From contig JAQIIU010000002.1 of NCBI GenBank assembly GCA_036946625.1, forward strand, positions 1,594,001 through 1,658,000: a stretch of DNA of 64,000 bases. The letters run 5' to 3'. Made by a program: the position numbers and the translations under genes. A model generated the notes under the pieces. It saw only the letters and a list, made by a program, of their open reading frames with translations. It made no database searches and was not told the DNA's origin. Positions within the stretch are counted from its first letter, which is position 1; each line of letters opens with the position of its first letter. Positions 51,207-60,038 of this stretch are shown here, in pieces. Source of the DNA: Methylorubrum populi (lineage in GTDB: Bacteria > Pseudomonadota > Alphaproteobacteria > Rhizobiales > Beijerinckiaceae).

Positions 51207-53135
51207 TTGAGCCAGCCCGCCGCCCACGACCCCGACGCGGATGTTTCGGCCTCCGGGCCGGGGCGGCGCCTCGGGGCGGGCCTCCTCGTCGGCACCCTCG
51301 GCGTCGTCTACGGCGATATCGGCACCAGCCCGCTCTACGCCCTCAAGGAGGCGGTGCGCGCGGCGAGCCAGGGGACCGAGCCGAGCGCGGCCGCGGTGAC
51401 CGGTGCCGTCTCGCTGATCCTGTGGGCGCTGATCCTCGTCGTCTCGCTGAAATACGCGGTGCTGATCCTGCGCGCCGACAACCGCGGCGAGGGCGGCATC
51501 GTCGCGATGCTGGCGCTGCTCGGCGCCCGCCACGCCCGGCCCGGCTCTTGGCAGGCGCTGCTGCTCGTCGTCGGACTCGTCGGCGCCGCCCTGCTCTACG
51601 GCGACGGGGCGATCACGCCCGCGATCTCGGTGCTCTCGGCGATCGAGGGCCTCAAGGTCGATGCCCCGAGCCTCGACCGCTCCGTGGTGCCGATCGCGCT
51701 CGCGATCCTCGTCGCGCTGTTCCTCGTTCAGCGCCAGGGGGCGGCCTTCATCGGCCGGATCTTCGGCCCGGTGATGCTGCTCTGGTTCGTCGTGCTGGCG
51801 GCGATGGGCGTGGGCGGCATCCTGCAGGCGCCGCAGATCCTGTCCGCGGTCAATCCGCTGCGCGCCGTGGAATTCACGGCCCATGCCGGCCTGCATGTCG
51901 GCTTCGCCATGCTCGGCGCCGCCTTCCTCGCGGTCACCGGCGGCGAGGCGATGTATGCCGATCTCGGGCATTTCGGGGCGCGGGCCATCCGGGTCGCGTG
52001 GTTCGCCCTGGTGCTGCCGGCGCTGGTGATCCACTATTTCGGGCAGGGCGCGATCCTGCTGGTCGATCCGTCCGCGGCCGAGAACCCGTTCTACCGCCTC
52101 GCGCCGACCGCCCTGCATTACCCGCTGATCGGGCTGGCGACGCTGGCCGCCGTCATCGCCTCGCAGGCGGTGATCTCGGGCGTGTTCTCGCTGACCCGGC
52201 AATCGATCCAGCTCGGCTTCCTGCCGCCGCTGCGCATCGTCCACACCGCCTCCGACGAGCGCGGACAGATCTACGTGCCGACCGTGAACTGGATCCTGGC
52301 CGCCGCCACCCTCTCGGCGGTGCTGATCTTCCGCTCCTCCGACGCCCTGGCGGGCGCCTACGGCATCGCCGTGTCGCTGCTGATGGCGATCACGACGCTG
52401 CTCGCCGGCCTCGTCGCCCGCAAATGGGGCTACGCGCTCGCCGCCGTGCTCGCCGTCAACGGGTCCTTCCTGCTGATCGACCTGATCTTCCTGTCCGCCA
52501 ACAGCGTGAAGCTGTTCGAGGGCGGCTGGTTTCCGCTGCTGCTCGCGGGCGCCGTCGCCTTCCTGATGCTGACATGGCGCAAGGGCAATGCCTGTCTGGA
52601 GCAGGCACGCAGGGCCCTGCGCCGGCCGGAGGACCGCTTCCTGGACGGCCTGCGCCGGGATCCGCCGAAGACGCTGCCGGGCTCGGCGATCTTCCTGTCC
52701 TCGGCCACGGAGGGCGTTCCGCTGCCGATGATGCGCCTCGTCGAGCGTCTGGGCGCGCTGCACGCCCGCATCCTGATCGTCACCGCCCTGTTCGAGGAAA
52801 CGCCGACGGTGCCGCGGGAGGAGCGCGCCGAGGTCACCGAGATCACCCCCGACATCCGCCGCGTGGTGCTGCGTTACGGCTTCATGCAGACGGCCTCGAT
52901 CCCCGAGGGCCTGGACTGCGCCGTCGGCGCCGGCCTGCTGCCGCGGGAATTCGCCGAAGACGTCACGGTCTTCGTCGGCCACGAGACGATCGTCCCCGTC
53001 TCCGACCGGCGCGGCATGTCGGATTGGCGCGAGGCGGTGTTCGCGGTGATGCAGAACAACGCCGAGCGCACCGGCGTCCACTTCGGCGTGCCGGCCCGCC
53101 AGGTCATCGAGATCGGCACCGAGATCGAGATCTGA
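51207..53135 (+). CDS. kup: Kup-type K+ transporter
   Basis: 642 aa, about 12 membrane segments and a soluble C-terminal domain. GVVYGDIGTSPLYALKEAV, ADNRGEGGIVAMLALLG, LLYGDGAITPAISVLSAIEG and YFGQGAILL are Kup/HAK signatures. Low-affinity K+/H+ symport. TTG 51207 has GGAG seven bases upstream; GTG 51168 is the alternative and lacks a ribosome site. The stop TGA touches the R3 repeat. Confidence 0.95.
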   Translation: MSQPAAHDPDADVSASGPGRRLGAGLLVGTLGVVYGDIGTSPLYALKEAVRAASQGTEPSAAAVTGAVSLILWALILVVSLKYAVLILRADNRGEGGIVAMLALLGARHARPGSWQALLLVVGLVGAALLYGDGAITPAISVLSAIEGLKVDAPSLDRSVVPIALAILVALFLVQRQGAAFIGRIFGPVMLLWFVVLAAMGVGGILQAPQILSAVNPLRAVEFTAHAGLHVGFAMLGAAFLAVTGGEAMYADLGHFGARAIRVAWFALVLPALVIHYFGQGAILLVDPSAAENPFYRLAPTALHYPLIGLATLAAVIASQAVISGVFSLTRQSIQLGFLPPLRIVHTASDERGQIYVPTVNWILAAATLSAVLIFRSSDALAGAYGIAVSLLMAITTLLAGLVARKWGYALAAVLAVNGSFLLIDLIFLSANSVKLFEGGWFPLLLAGAVAFLMLTWRKGNACLEQARRALRRPEDRFLDGLRRDPPKTLPGSAIFLSSATEGVPLPMMRLVERLGALHARILIVTALFEETPTVPREERAEVTEITPDIRRVVLRYGFMQTASIPEGLDCAVGAGLLPREFAEDVTVFVGHETIVPVSDRRGMSDWREAVFAVMQNNAERTGVHFGVPARQVIEIGTEIEI

Positions 53136-53302
53136 TACCGTTTCCGATCGATCGCTTCGGGTTTCGCCACCCTCCGTCATCGCGAGCGGCAGCGAAGCGA
53201 TCCAGGACGCGCGACCTGTCCGGAAAGGGCGCGACCTGGATCGCCACGGCTTCGCCTCGCGATGACGTAGGAGAGGCCGAAGTCATCAACCGGATATCGT
53301 AT
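53134..53302. repeat. MITE-like repeat of about 169 bp (family R3), copy 2
   Basis: From ATACCGTTTCCGATCGATCG to CATCAACCGGATATCGTAT. Ends are inverted repeats of about 26 bp with several mismatches (ATAC....TCCG..TGATnnCTTCGG). Closely matches 16102-16268. Confidence 0.87.
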
Positions 53303-53327
53303 GAGGAGCGCTGCTCGTGTCCCAGTG

Positions 53328-53633
53328 CTACTCGTCGCCCTGGCCCTTGCCGGTCATCCGGAGCTGCGAGGCGACGCATTCGCGCATCGCGTCCTCGATC
53401 TTGGCCTTCTGCGCGTTCGCGTAGCCGGCCACCTCGTCGATGCATTTGACGAAGTAGCCCGCGGTGAAGCTCTCGTTGAGCGAGACGAACGACTTGCCGA
53501 AGCGGGTGGCGAGCTGGAGGCGGTCCATGGCCGAACTCTGCCGCCACGCCTCCAGCGTATCGGTCATGGTCAGGGCCTGCGCCGTCCCCGGCAGGAGGAC
53601 GGCGGCGAGGAACAGGGCGGAGAAGCGGCGCAT
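53328..53633 (-). CDS. Small secreted hypothetical protein
   Basis: 101 aa. Signal peptide RRFSALFLAAVLLPGTAQA followed by LTMTDTLEAWRQSSAMDRLQ, then SFTAGYFVKCIDEVAGYANA and a C-terminal MRECVASQLRMTGKGQGDE. Two Cys (about 69 and 88) could form a disulfide. Resembles alphaproteobacterial periplasmic orphans; no function assigned. ATG 53633 chosen so that the signal is at the N-terminus. Confidence 0.7.
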   Translation of the reverse strand: MRRFSALFLAAVLLPGTAQALTMTDTLEAWRQSSAMDRLQLATRFGKSFVSLNESFTAGYFVKCIDEVAGYANAQKAKIEDAMRECVASQLRMTGKGQGDE

Positions 53634-53839
53634 CGTGCAAGAACCTCCCGACTGCATTTTCTGGTTTTTCCGCGTGTCGCTTCCGAATACTCCCTCGTTC
53701 GATCGAATGAATAAGGGCGAATCGGATGAAGCAGTCAGATAAGCCGTGGAGATCGGCGAGACAGCCGGACCGCCGGAACTCGTCTCTTAAATTGCTCTGA
53801 GAATTGTGCGGGCGATTGGCCTCCACGCTGCGCTCTCGC

Positions 53840-54631
53840 TCATCGCCGCCACTCGGAAAAACCGACGACGCGGTGGACCAGGCGGCGGCCGCGCGCCGTC
53901 TCGCCGAACGGGGCGAGATCCCACTCCCATTCCCGCTCGGGCGCGCCGAGCCGCGCGCCGTAGAGCAGGTCGTGCCGTGCGTGCACGCGGCCCTGCCGAT
54001 CCTCCTCGGTCTCGTCGATGTCGGTGACGAGGCAGACCTTCGCCGACAGCCGGGCCAGCCCATCGAGATGCCCCTCGACGATGCGCCGGCCGAAGGCGTC
54101 ACCCTCGTCGGGTGTCCAGGGACCGAAGCCGCGCCGGGACGCCTCCAGCCGCTCGACCGGCCGGATCGGCAGTTGCGACAGGAGGTTGGCCGAGATCACG
54201 AGATCGGTCGAGGGCGCGGCGCAGACCGGCGGCAGGCCCGGTTCGAGGTCGGGGGCCGTGCCCACCATCAGCGCCATGGCGCCGCTCAGATCCGCCGTCA
54301 GGATCTCGACGTTGGGGAATGCCCGCGCGGCGCGCAGGGCCGGCCGCGGATGAACCGCGTCGACCAGCACGACCCGCCGGAAGCTCCCGGCCAGATCGTC
54401 CAGCGGCACGTCGGCGAGAGGACCGGAGCCCAGCACCACGGCGGTGTCGCGCCGCCGCGCCGCCGCGATGGCCGTGCGCATCGCCGCTCGGCTGGCGTCG
54501 AGGTGCGGCGCCCACGCCTCCCGGCAGCGGCGCGCCCGCGACATCAGCCAGATGCTGTCGCGCCGGTAGCCGAGCCGGCGCTGGGGGCGCGGCGCCGGGG
54601 TGGTCAGGAGGTGAAGGAGATCGAGCAGCAC
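53840..54631 (-). CDS. Methyltransferase-like protein of unknown function
   Basis: 263 aa. A Rossmann-like core: TAVVLGSGPLADVPLDDLAG, then VVLVDAVHPRPALR, NVEILTADLSG and STDLVISANLLSQLPI, the order expected of class I SAM-dependent methyltransferases. An alphaproteobacterial conserved protein; the substrate is unknown. GTG 54631 (VLLDLLHLLTTP) is preferred; a longer frame to 54727 crosses a degenerate R1 repeat. Confidence 0.7.
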   Translation of the reverse strand: MLLDLLHLLTTPAPRPQRRLGYRRDSIWLMSRARRCREAWAPHLDASRAAMRTAIAAARRRDTAVVLGSGPLADVPLDDLAGSFRRVVLVDAVHPRPALRAARAFPNVEILTADLSGAMALMVGTAPDLEPGLPPVCAAPSTDLVISANLLSQLPIRPVERLEASRRGFGPWTPDEGDAFGRRIVEGHLDGLARLSAKVCLVTDIDETEEDRQGRVHARHDLLYGARLGAPEREWEWDLAPFGETARGRRLVHRVVGFSEWRR

Positions 54632-54636
54632 GTGAG

Positions 54637-54680
54637 CCTCGTCCCGAAAGGTGGCGGCGGGCCTTCGGAAAAAGACGACG
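54637..54680. repeat. Degenerate R1-type palindrome
   Basis: CGTCCCGAAAGGTGGCGGCG ... CTTCGGAAAAAGACGACGCG, inverse orientation of R1, between the methyltransferase-like and rsuA-like genes. Confidence 0.5.
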
Positions 54681-54723
54681 CGACATCGGGAATCTGGAGC
54701 ATCGTGCCGGCTCCGGAAGCCGC

Positions 54724-55452
54724 TCACCCTGCGAAGACGGCGGCGATCTCGCCCGGCCCCAGAATCCGGAACGCCCCCGCCTCCAGATCGGCCGGCAGGG
54801 TCAGGCCGCCGACGCGGTCGCGGTGGAGCGCGTCGACATGGTTGCCGAGCGCCGCGAACATGCGCCGGACCTGATGGTAGCGGCCCTCGTGCAGCGTCAC
54901 GGTGCAGCGGGTCGCGTCGGAGGCTTCCATCTCCACCGGCAGCAGCGGCTTGTCCTCGCCCTCCAGCATCAGTTCGCCGGAGGCGAGGATCGCCGCCTCG
55001 TCGCCCTGGAGCGGGCGGGCCAGCGTCACCGCGTAGCGCTTGGCGACGTCGGCCTTGGGCGAGATGATCCGGTGCAGCAGGGCGCCGTCATCGGTCATCA
55101 GCAGCAGGCCCGAGGTCTCCTTGTCGAGGCGCCCGACCGTCGAGACGGCGGGATCGCGTCGCCGCCAGCGCTCGGGCAGCAGGCCGTGGACCAGCGCCCC
55201 CGCCTCCTTGTGCGAGCAGGTGACGCCGAGGGGCTTGTGCAGCATCAGGCAGACGCCCGGCAACGGATCGAGCCCCTCGCCCTGGACCGTCATCCGGGCC
55301 GGCAGGTCGGGATCGAGCGGGATGCGCTGCGAAGCGTCCGTCAGCGCCTGCCCTTCGAGGCGGATGCGGCCGGCGCGGGCCAGCCCCTCCACCTCCCGGC
55401 GGGAGCCGTAGCCGAGATTGGCGAGCAGCCGGTCGAGCCGCACCGCCTTCAC
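54724..55452 (-). CDS. rsuA: RsuA-family 16S rRNA pseudouridine synthase
   Basis: 242 aa: an N-terminal S4 domain (VRLDRLLANLGYGSRREVEG) and a catalytic domain with VGRLDKETSGLLLMTDDGAL (catalytic Asp) and the C-terminal LHEGRYHQVRRMFAALGNHV. Expected to modify U516 of 16S rRNA or a related site. GTG start 55452 overlaps the stop of the upstream methyltransferase gene (GTGA), so the two rRNA modification genes are coupled. Confidence 0.92.
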   Translation of the reverse strand: MKAVRLDRLLANLGYGSRREVEGLARAGRIRLEGQALTDASQRIPLDPDLPARMTVQGEGLDPLPGVCLMLHKPLGVTCSHKEAGALVHGLLPERWRRRDPAVSTVGRLDKETSGLLLMTDDGALLHRIISPKADVAKRYAVTLARPLQGDEAAILASGELMLEGEDKPLLPVEMEASDATRCTVTLHEGRYHQVRRMFAALGNHVDALHRDRVGGLTLPADLEAGAFRILGPGEIAAVFAG

Positions 55453-56375
55453 TTGCGCGCCTCGAACAGCTTGTAGCCGCCTTCCGTCACGCCCGGCGTG
55501 ACGGTGCGGAAGGCGGCGCGCAGGGGCGCCTCGTAGGGCAGGTGGGCGTTGGCCACGAGATGCAGCGTGCCGCCGGGCCGCAGGGCCGCCGCCGCGCGGG
55601 CCATGAAGATGCTGCCGAGCGCCTGATCCTCGGCGCCGCCGTCGTGGAAGGGCGGGTTGGTGACGACGAAGTCGAGCCCCGACAGGGCCGGCTCCGGCCC
55701 GCGCAAGTCGGCCCAGTGCACGCTGGCGCGCGCCTCGCCCACATTGCGCCGGGCCATCTCGACGGCGCGGCGGTCGATGTCGACCAGCGCGAGCGAGGCG
55801 ACCTTTTCGGATTTCAGCACCGCGCGCGCCAGGATGCCGAGGCCGCAGCCGAAATCCGCCCCGCGCCCGGAGAGCGTCGGCAGGTGGCGCAGCAGCAGGG
55901 CGGTGCCGGGATCGAGCCGGTCCCAGGAGAAGAGGCCGGGCTGGGTGCAGAGGCCGAGATTGTCGATGTGGCGCGGGGCGCCGCCCGCGACGGCGACATC
56001 AAGGCCGGCGGGCGCCTCGGGCCGTGTCGCGGTGCAGATGCGGTGATGGCGCCGCGCCTCGTCGGTGACCGCGCAGCCGAAGCCGCGCAGTTCCTTGGCG
56101 AGCCGCGCGCCGCCCTTGTCCTTGGGCGCCAGCGCCACCAGCCGACCGCCGGGCCGCAGCGCCCGGAGCGCCAGGGCCAGGGCGTAGCGGCGCTCGGCCG
56201 TGCCGGGCGGTGCCAGCAGCAGGGCGGCGTCGAGGCGCGCCTCGGAGACGTCCTCCAGGCGCGCGGAGCCGGGGATCAGCGGCGAGACCTGGGCGGCGCC
56301 GTCGGGCACCTCCGCGAGATCCGCCGGGGGGAGGCCGTAGAGGAGGGCCCGGATGTTTGAATCGGGGTGGAGCAT
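55449..56375 (-). CDS. Class I SAM-dependent methyltransferase, RsmC-like
   Basis: 308 aa, duplicated-fold RNA guanine methyltransferase type. The N-terminal degenerate half is followed by DNLGLCTQPGLFSWDRLDPG, SAM loop GADFGCGLGILARAVL and catalytic DFVVTNPPFHDGG (NPPF). The pattern matches RsmC/RlmG. Likely methylates guanine in rRNA. ATG 56375 chosen. Four-base overlap with the rsuA-like gene. Confidence 0.88.
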   Translation of the reverse strand: MLHPDSNIRALLYGLPPADLAEVPDGAAQVSPLIPGSARLEDVSEARLDAALLLAPPGTAERRYALALALRALRPGGRLVALAPKDKGGARLAKELRGFGCAVTDEARRHHRICTATRPEAPAGLDVAVAGGAPRHIDNLGLCTQPGLFSWDRLDPGTALLLRHLPTLSGRGADFGCGLGILARAVLKSEKVASLALVDIDRRAVEMARRNVGEARASVHWADLRGPEPALSGLDFVVTNPPFHDGGAEDQALGSIFMARAAAALRPGGTLHLVANAHLPYEAPLRAAFRTVTPGVTEGGYKLFEARK

Positions 56376-56429
56376 GGGGGTTGCGTTCAGGCCGGGGTCA
56401 CCGACGTCAGGAGTTCGTCCAACCCTCTC

Positions 56430-56541
56430 CCTCATCCTGAGGTGCCCGCCTCGGCGGGCCTCGAAGGATCATCCAGGAAACGCGCGGGCACTGGAGGATC
56501 CTTCGAGGCCGCCGCTCCGCGACGGCACCTCAGGATGAGGG
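56430..56541. repeat. 112-bp palindromic repeat (family R4), copy 2
   Basis: CCTCATCCTGAGGTGCCCGC ... GGCACCTCAGGATGAGG. The inverted symmetry extends outward here (CGTCCAACCCTC at 56416 and GAGGGTTGGACG at about 56543). Between era and the methyltransferase gene. Related to 31189-31300. Confidence 0.87.
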
Positions 56542-56567
56542 TGAGGGTTGGACGAGGAGAATAGAGG

Positions 56568-57512
56568 TCAGCCGGTCGGGAATTCGAGGCCCATCTCGCG
56601 GTAGCGAGCGGGATCGTCGGCCCAGTTCTCGCGGACCTTCACGTGCAGGAACAGGTGGACCCTGGCCTCGGCGGCCTCGGCGATCTCGATGCGGGCCGCC
56701 TGCCCGATCGCCTTGATGGTCTGGCCGCCCTTGCCCAGCACGATCGAGCGCTGGCTCTCGCGCTCGACGAAGATGGTCTGCTCGATGCGCACGGAGCCGT
56801 CGGGGCGCACCTGCCACTGGTCGGTCTCGACGGTGGAGCGATAGGGCAGTTCCTCGTGCAGGCGATCGTAGATCTTCTCCCGGGTGATCTCGGCGGCGAG
56901 CATCCGCAGCGGCGCGTCCGAGATCTGGTCCTCGGGATAGAGCCAGGGGCCGGGCGGCATCCGCCGGGCGAGCGCCTTGCGCAGGTCGGCCACACCGTCG
57001 CCGTTGAGCGCCGAGATCAGGAAGGTGTCCTCGAACGGCACCGTCGCGTTGAGCCGGGCCACCAGTTCGAGCAGGCGCTCGCGGGCGATCAGGTCGATCT
57101 TGTTGAGGATCAGGATCCTGGGCCGCTTCACCTCGGGCAGGCGGCGCAGGATGGCCTCGACCGCCTCGTCCACGCCCTTGCGGGCATCGACCAGCAGGCA
57201 GACCGCGTCGGCATCGGCCGCGCCGCTCCAGGCGGAATGCACCATCGCCCGGTCGAGGCGGCGCTTGGGCGCGAAGATGCCGGGCGTGTCGACGAGCACG
57301 ACCTGCGCCTCGCCCTCCATGACGATGCCGCGCACCAGCGCCCGCGTCGTCTGGACCTTCCGCGAGACGATCGAGACCTTGGCGCCGACCAGCGCGTTGA
57401 GCAGGGTCGACTTGCCGGCATTCGGCACGCCGATCAGCGCGACGAAGCCCGCGCGCGTCTCCCGCGGGGGTGCGCCTTCGCCGACCTCGTGTTCCGGCTC
57501 GTGCTCAGACAT
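56568..57512 (-). CDS. era: GTPase Era
   Basis: 314 aa. Essential GTPase for 30S assembly. G1 GVPNAGKST at 28-36, G3 VDTPG, G4 NKID, effector-loop QTTRALVRGI. C-terminal KH domain with ERESQRSIVLGKGGQTIKAI. Co-directional after rnc, 20 bp apart, as in the classical lepB-rnc-era operon. Confidence 0.97.
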   Translation of the reverse strand: MSEHEPEHEVGEGAPPRETRAGFVALIGVPNAGKSTLLNALVGAKVSIVSRKVQTTRALVRGIVMEGEAQVVLVDTPGIFAPKRRLDRAMVHSAWSGAADADAVCLLVDARKGVDEAVEAILRRLPEVKRPRILILNKIDLIARERLLELVARLNATVPFEDTFLISALNGDGVADLRKALARRMPPGPWLYPEDQISDAPLRMLAAEITREKIYDRLHEELPYRSTVETDQWQVRPDGSVRIEQTIFVERESQRSIVLGKGGQTIKAIGQAARIEIAEAAEARVHLFLHVKVRENWADDPARYREMGLEFPTG

Positions 57513-57532
57513 CCGACTCGACCATTCGCGGC

Positions 57533-58324
57533 TCAACCACTCGTGCCACCCTGTCCCTGCGTCCCGCCGATGTTTTCGCGCGCGAGGACGGCGCGGGCCG
57601 CCTCCTGTTCCGCCACCCGCTTCGAGGCGCCCTCGCCGTAGCCGGGCTCGATGCCCTCGACCCGCACCGCGATCCGGAACACCGGGGCGTGGTCGGGCCC
57701 TGAGCGCTCCACCACCTCGTAGAGGGGGATCGCGAGGCTGCGCGCCATCGCCCATTCCTGCAAGGCCGATTTCGCGTCGCGCCCGCGCGGCGCCGCGGTC
57801 TCCTCGCCGAGGCGGAAGGCGCGCTGCACGATGGCGCGCGCCGCCTCGTAGCCGGCGTCGAGGAACACCGCGCCGAGGATCGCCTCGCAGACATCGGCCA
57901 GGATGGTCTGGTTGCGCCGCCCGCCGGTCTGGATCTCGCCGGGGCCGAGGTTGAGGTGCGGCCCGACCTCCCAGGCCTCGGCCACCGCGGCGCAGGTCTC
58001 GCGCCGCACGAGGCCGGCCAGCCGCCGCGACAGTTCGCCCTCCTCCGCGTCGGGCAGCACCTTGTAGAGCGTCTCGGCGACCGCGAGCCCGAGCACCCGG
58101 TCGCCCAAAAATTCCAGGCGCTGGTAGCTGCCGACCCGGCCGGACTGCCCGGCCTTGCTGACATGGGTGAGCGCCAGCGGAAGCAGGGTGGGGTCGGCGA
58201 ACGTGTGGCCGATCCGTTCCTCCAGCACGGCGAGGCCCGGCCGCGGACGGTGCGCGCGCCGGGCGCGGCTGGAGGAACGGTCCCGTGCGGTTTCGTCGCC
58301 CGACATGGCATCGTCCTTCGCCAT
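57533..58324 (-). CDS. rnc: Ribonuclease III
   Basis: 263 aa. Cleaves double-stranded RNA in rRNA and mRNA processing. RNase III signature RLEFLGDRVLGLAVAETLY, second acidic site in ADVCEAILGAVFLDAG, and a C-terminal dsRNA-binding domain (PVFRIAVRVEGIEPGYGEGA). A basic N-terminal extension of about 30 residues precedes LEERIGHTF. One base separates it from the upstream lepB paralogue. Confidence 0.96.
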   Translation of the reverse strand: MAKDDAMSGDETARDRSSSRARRAHRPRPGLAVLEERIGHTFADPTLLPLALTHVSKAGQSGRVGSYQRLEFLGDRVLGLAVAETLYKVLPDAEEGELSRRLAGLVRRETCAAVAEAWEVGPHLNLGPGEIQTGGRRNQTILADVCEAILGAVFLDAGYEAARAIVQRAFRLGEETAAPRGRDAKSALQEWAMARSLAIPLYEVVERSGPDHAPVFRIAVRVEGIEPGYGEGASKRVAEQEAARAVLARENIGGTQGQGGTSG

Positions 58325-58325
58325 G

Positions 58326-59105
58326 TCAGCGGATCGCCGCCATGAAGCGGCTCCAGCGCAAGGCCGCCGTCGCGGAGCTGTTGCCTCCGGCCGCGTCAGC
58401 AAAAGAGAACAGGACAAGATCGGCCCGGCCAACCAAGTTTCGGATCGGAACGTAGCCGACACTCGCCAGATCCCGCGAATCGACGGAATTGTCGCGGTTG
58501 TCGCCCAGGGTGAAGACGTGCCTGGCCGGAACCTCGTAGACTTCGGTATTGTCATAGAAGCTGCGGTCGCCGTCGCGCTCGATCACGCGAAAGGTCGCGC
58601 CGCCCGGCAACGTCTCCTCATACTGCGCCACCTTGTCCACCTTGCCGTAGGACTGGACGAGCTCGTAATCGGCGACGCGCTCACGCTTGACCGGTTTGCC
58701 GTTGATGGTGAGCACGCCCTCGATCATCTGGATCGTGTCGCCCGGCAGGCCGACCACGCGCTTGATGTAGTCGGTGGCGTTGTCCTTCGGCAGCTTGAAC
58801 ACGATGATGTCGCCACGTTTGGGCAGCGCACCGGGCAGCAGCGTGCCCGCCAGCGGATAGGGCAGCACGTCGCTCAACGGCAGCGAATAGCGAGAGAAGC
58901 CGTAGGCGTACCGCGACACGACCACGTAGTCGCCGACGACGATCCCCGGTGCCGTCGATGTCGAGGGGATGCTGTAAACGCGGAACAGAAAGGGACCGAC
59001 GGATAGCAGTGCCACACAGATCCCGGTCGCGACGGCGAGGCCGGCGAGCTCGAGAAACCCGCCGCGCTTGGCACCGGGTTTTTTGGCGAGGTCAATCGTC
59101 GTCAC
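58326..59105 (-). CDS. lepB: Signal peptidase I paralogue (divergent active-site context)
   Basis: 259 aa with one N-terminal membrane segment (LAGLAVATGICVALLSVGPF). Catalytic Ser50 in SIPSTSTAPGIVVGDYVVVS and Lys115 in ATDYIKRVVGLPGD are kept, and the GDNRDNSVDSR box is intact. Unlike canonical enzymes, the residue after Ser-x is not Met/Leu but Thr-Ala (STSTAP versus SGSLIP in the neighbour). Directly downstream of a second lepB and one base from rnc. Probably active, with altered preference (inference). Confidence 0.9.
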   Translation of the reverse strand: MTTIDLAKKPGAKRGGFLELAGLAVATGICVALLSVGPFLFRVYSIPSTSTAPGIVVGDYVVVSRYAYGFSRYSLPLSDVLPYPLAGTLLPGALPKRGDIIVFKLPKDNATDYIKRVVGLPGDTIQMIEGVLTINGKPVKRERVADYELVQSYGKVDKVAQYEETLPGGATFRVIERDGDRSFYDNTEVYEVPARHVFTLGDNRDNSVDSRDLASVGYVPIRNLVGRADLVLFSFADAAGGNSSATAALRWSRFMAAIR

Positions 59106-59106
59106 A

Positions 59107-59913
59107 TCAGTGGATCGTGGAGAAGATGCGGTTCCAGCGCACGTCGGTCGGCCAGCGCCAGAGCTGCCACGCCGGGGTGCGCTCGTCGATCGAGAAGAAG
59201 ATCATCTCGGCCCGGCCGACGAAGTTCTCGAAGGGCACGTAGCCGACGCTGGCGAGATCGCGCGAGTCGGTCGAGTTGTCGCGGTTGTCGCCCATCATGA
59301 AGAAGTGACCCGGCGGCACCGTGTAGACCTCGGTGTTGTCCCAGAAGCCGCGGTCGCCGTCGCGCTCGATCACCCGGTGCGTCACGCCGCCCGGCAGCGT
59401 CTCCATGTATTGCGGCACCCTCACGGTCTGGTCGAAGGCGTCGAGCGTCTCGTAGTCGGCGATGCGCTCGCGCTTCACCGGCTTGCCGTTGATGGTGAGC
59501 ACGCCCTCGATCACCTGGATCTTATCGCCGGGCAGGCCGATCACGCGCTTGATGTAGTCGGTGGCGTTGTCCTTCGGCAGCTTGAACACCGCGATGTCGC
59601 CGCGCTTCGGCTCGGCCGCCCAGATCCGGCCCTGCGCCTGGAACGGCAGGTATTCGGACAGCGGCAGCGAGTATTTCGAGTAGCCGTAGGTGTACTTCGA
59701 TACGAACAGGTAGTCGCCGATCAGCAGCGTCGGGATCAGCGAGCCCGAGGGGATGTTGAACGGCTGGAACAGCAGCGTGCGCACTACCAGCGCGATCAGC
59801 AGCGCCTGGACGCCGACCTTCACGGTCTCCCGGATGCTCGCCCAGGTTCCGGGCTCGGCCGTCCGGATCTCCGTCTTGCCCTCGCGATCCACGCGCGCGT
59901 GTCCCATGTCCAT
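59107..59913 (-). CDS. lepB: Signal peptidase I
   Basis: 268 aa. Cleaves Sec/Tat signal peptides at the periplasmic face. Membrane segment VGVQALLIALVVRTLLFQPF, catalytic Ser58 in NIPSGSLIPTLLIGDYLFVS, Lys122 in ATDYIKRVIGLPGD, GDNRDNSTDSRDLASVGYVP. Closest to the standard alphaproteobacterial enzyme. ATG 59913; ATG 59907 possible. Followed after one base by its paralogue and preceded by acpS. Confidence 0.95.
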   Translation of the reverse strand: MDMGHARVDREGKTEIRTAEPGTWASIRETVKVGVQALLIALVVRTLLFQPFNIPSGSLIPTLLIGDYLFVSKYTYGYSKYSLPLSEYLPFQAQGRIWAAEPKRGDIAVFKLPKDNATDYIKRVIGLPGDKIQVIEGVLTINGKPVKRERIADYETLDAFDQTVRVPQYMETLPGGVTHRVIERDGDRGFWDNTEVYTVPPGHFFMMGDNRDNSTDSRDLASVGYVPFENFVGRAEMIFFSIDERTPAWQLWRWPTDVRWNRIFSTIH

Positions 59914-60038
59914 GAGTGATTCCGCCTTCGGCCCCGCCGTGTCGTCCGGCAGCCGCGTCCTGACGTGGCGGTGGCTGTCCCGCTGGGCGGCGGGTCTAGA
60001 CCAAGCCGCGCCCGCCCGCAACGCGGGGATGGGCCGGC

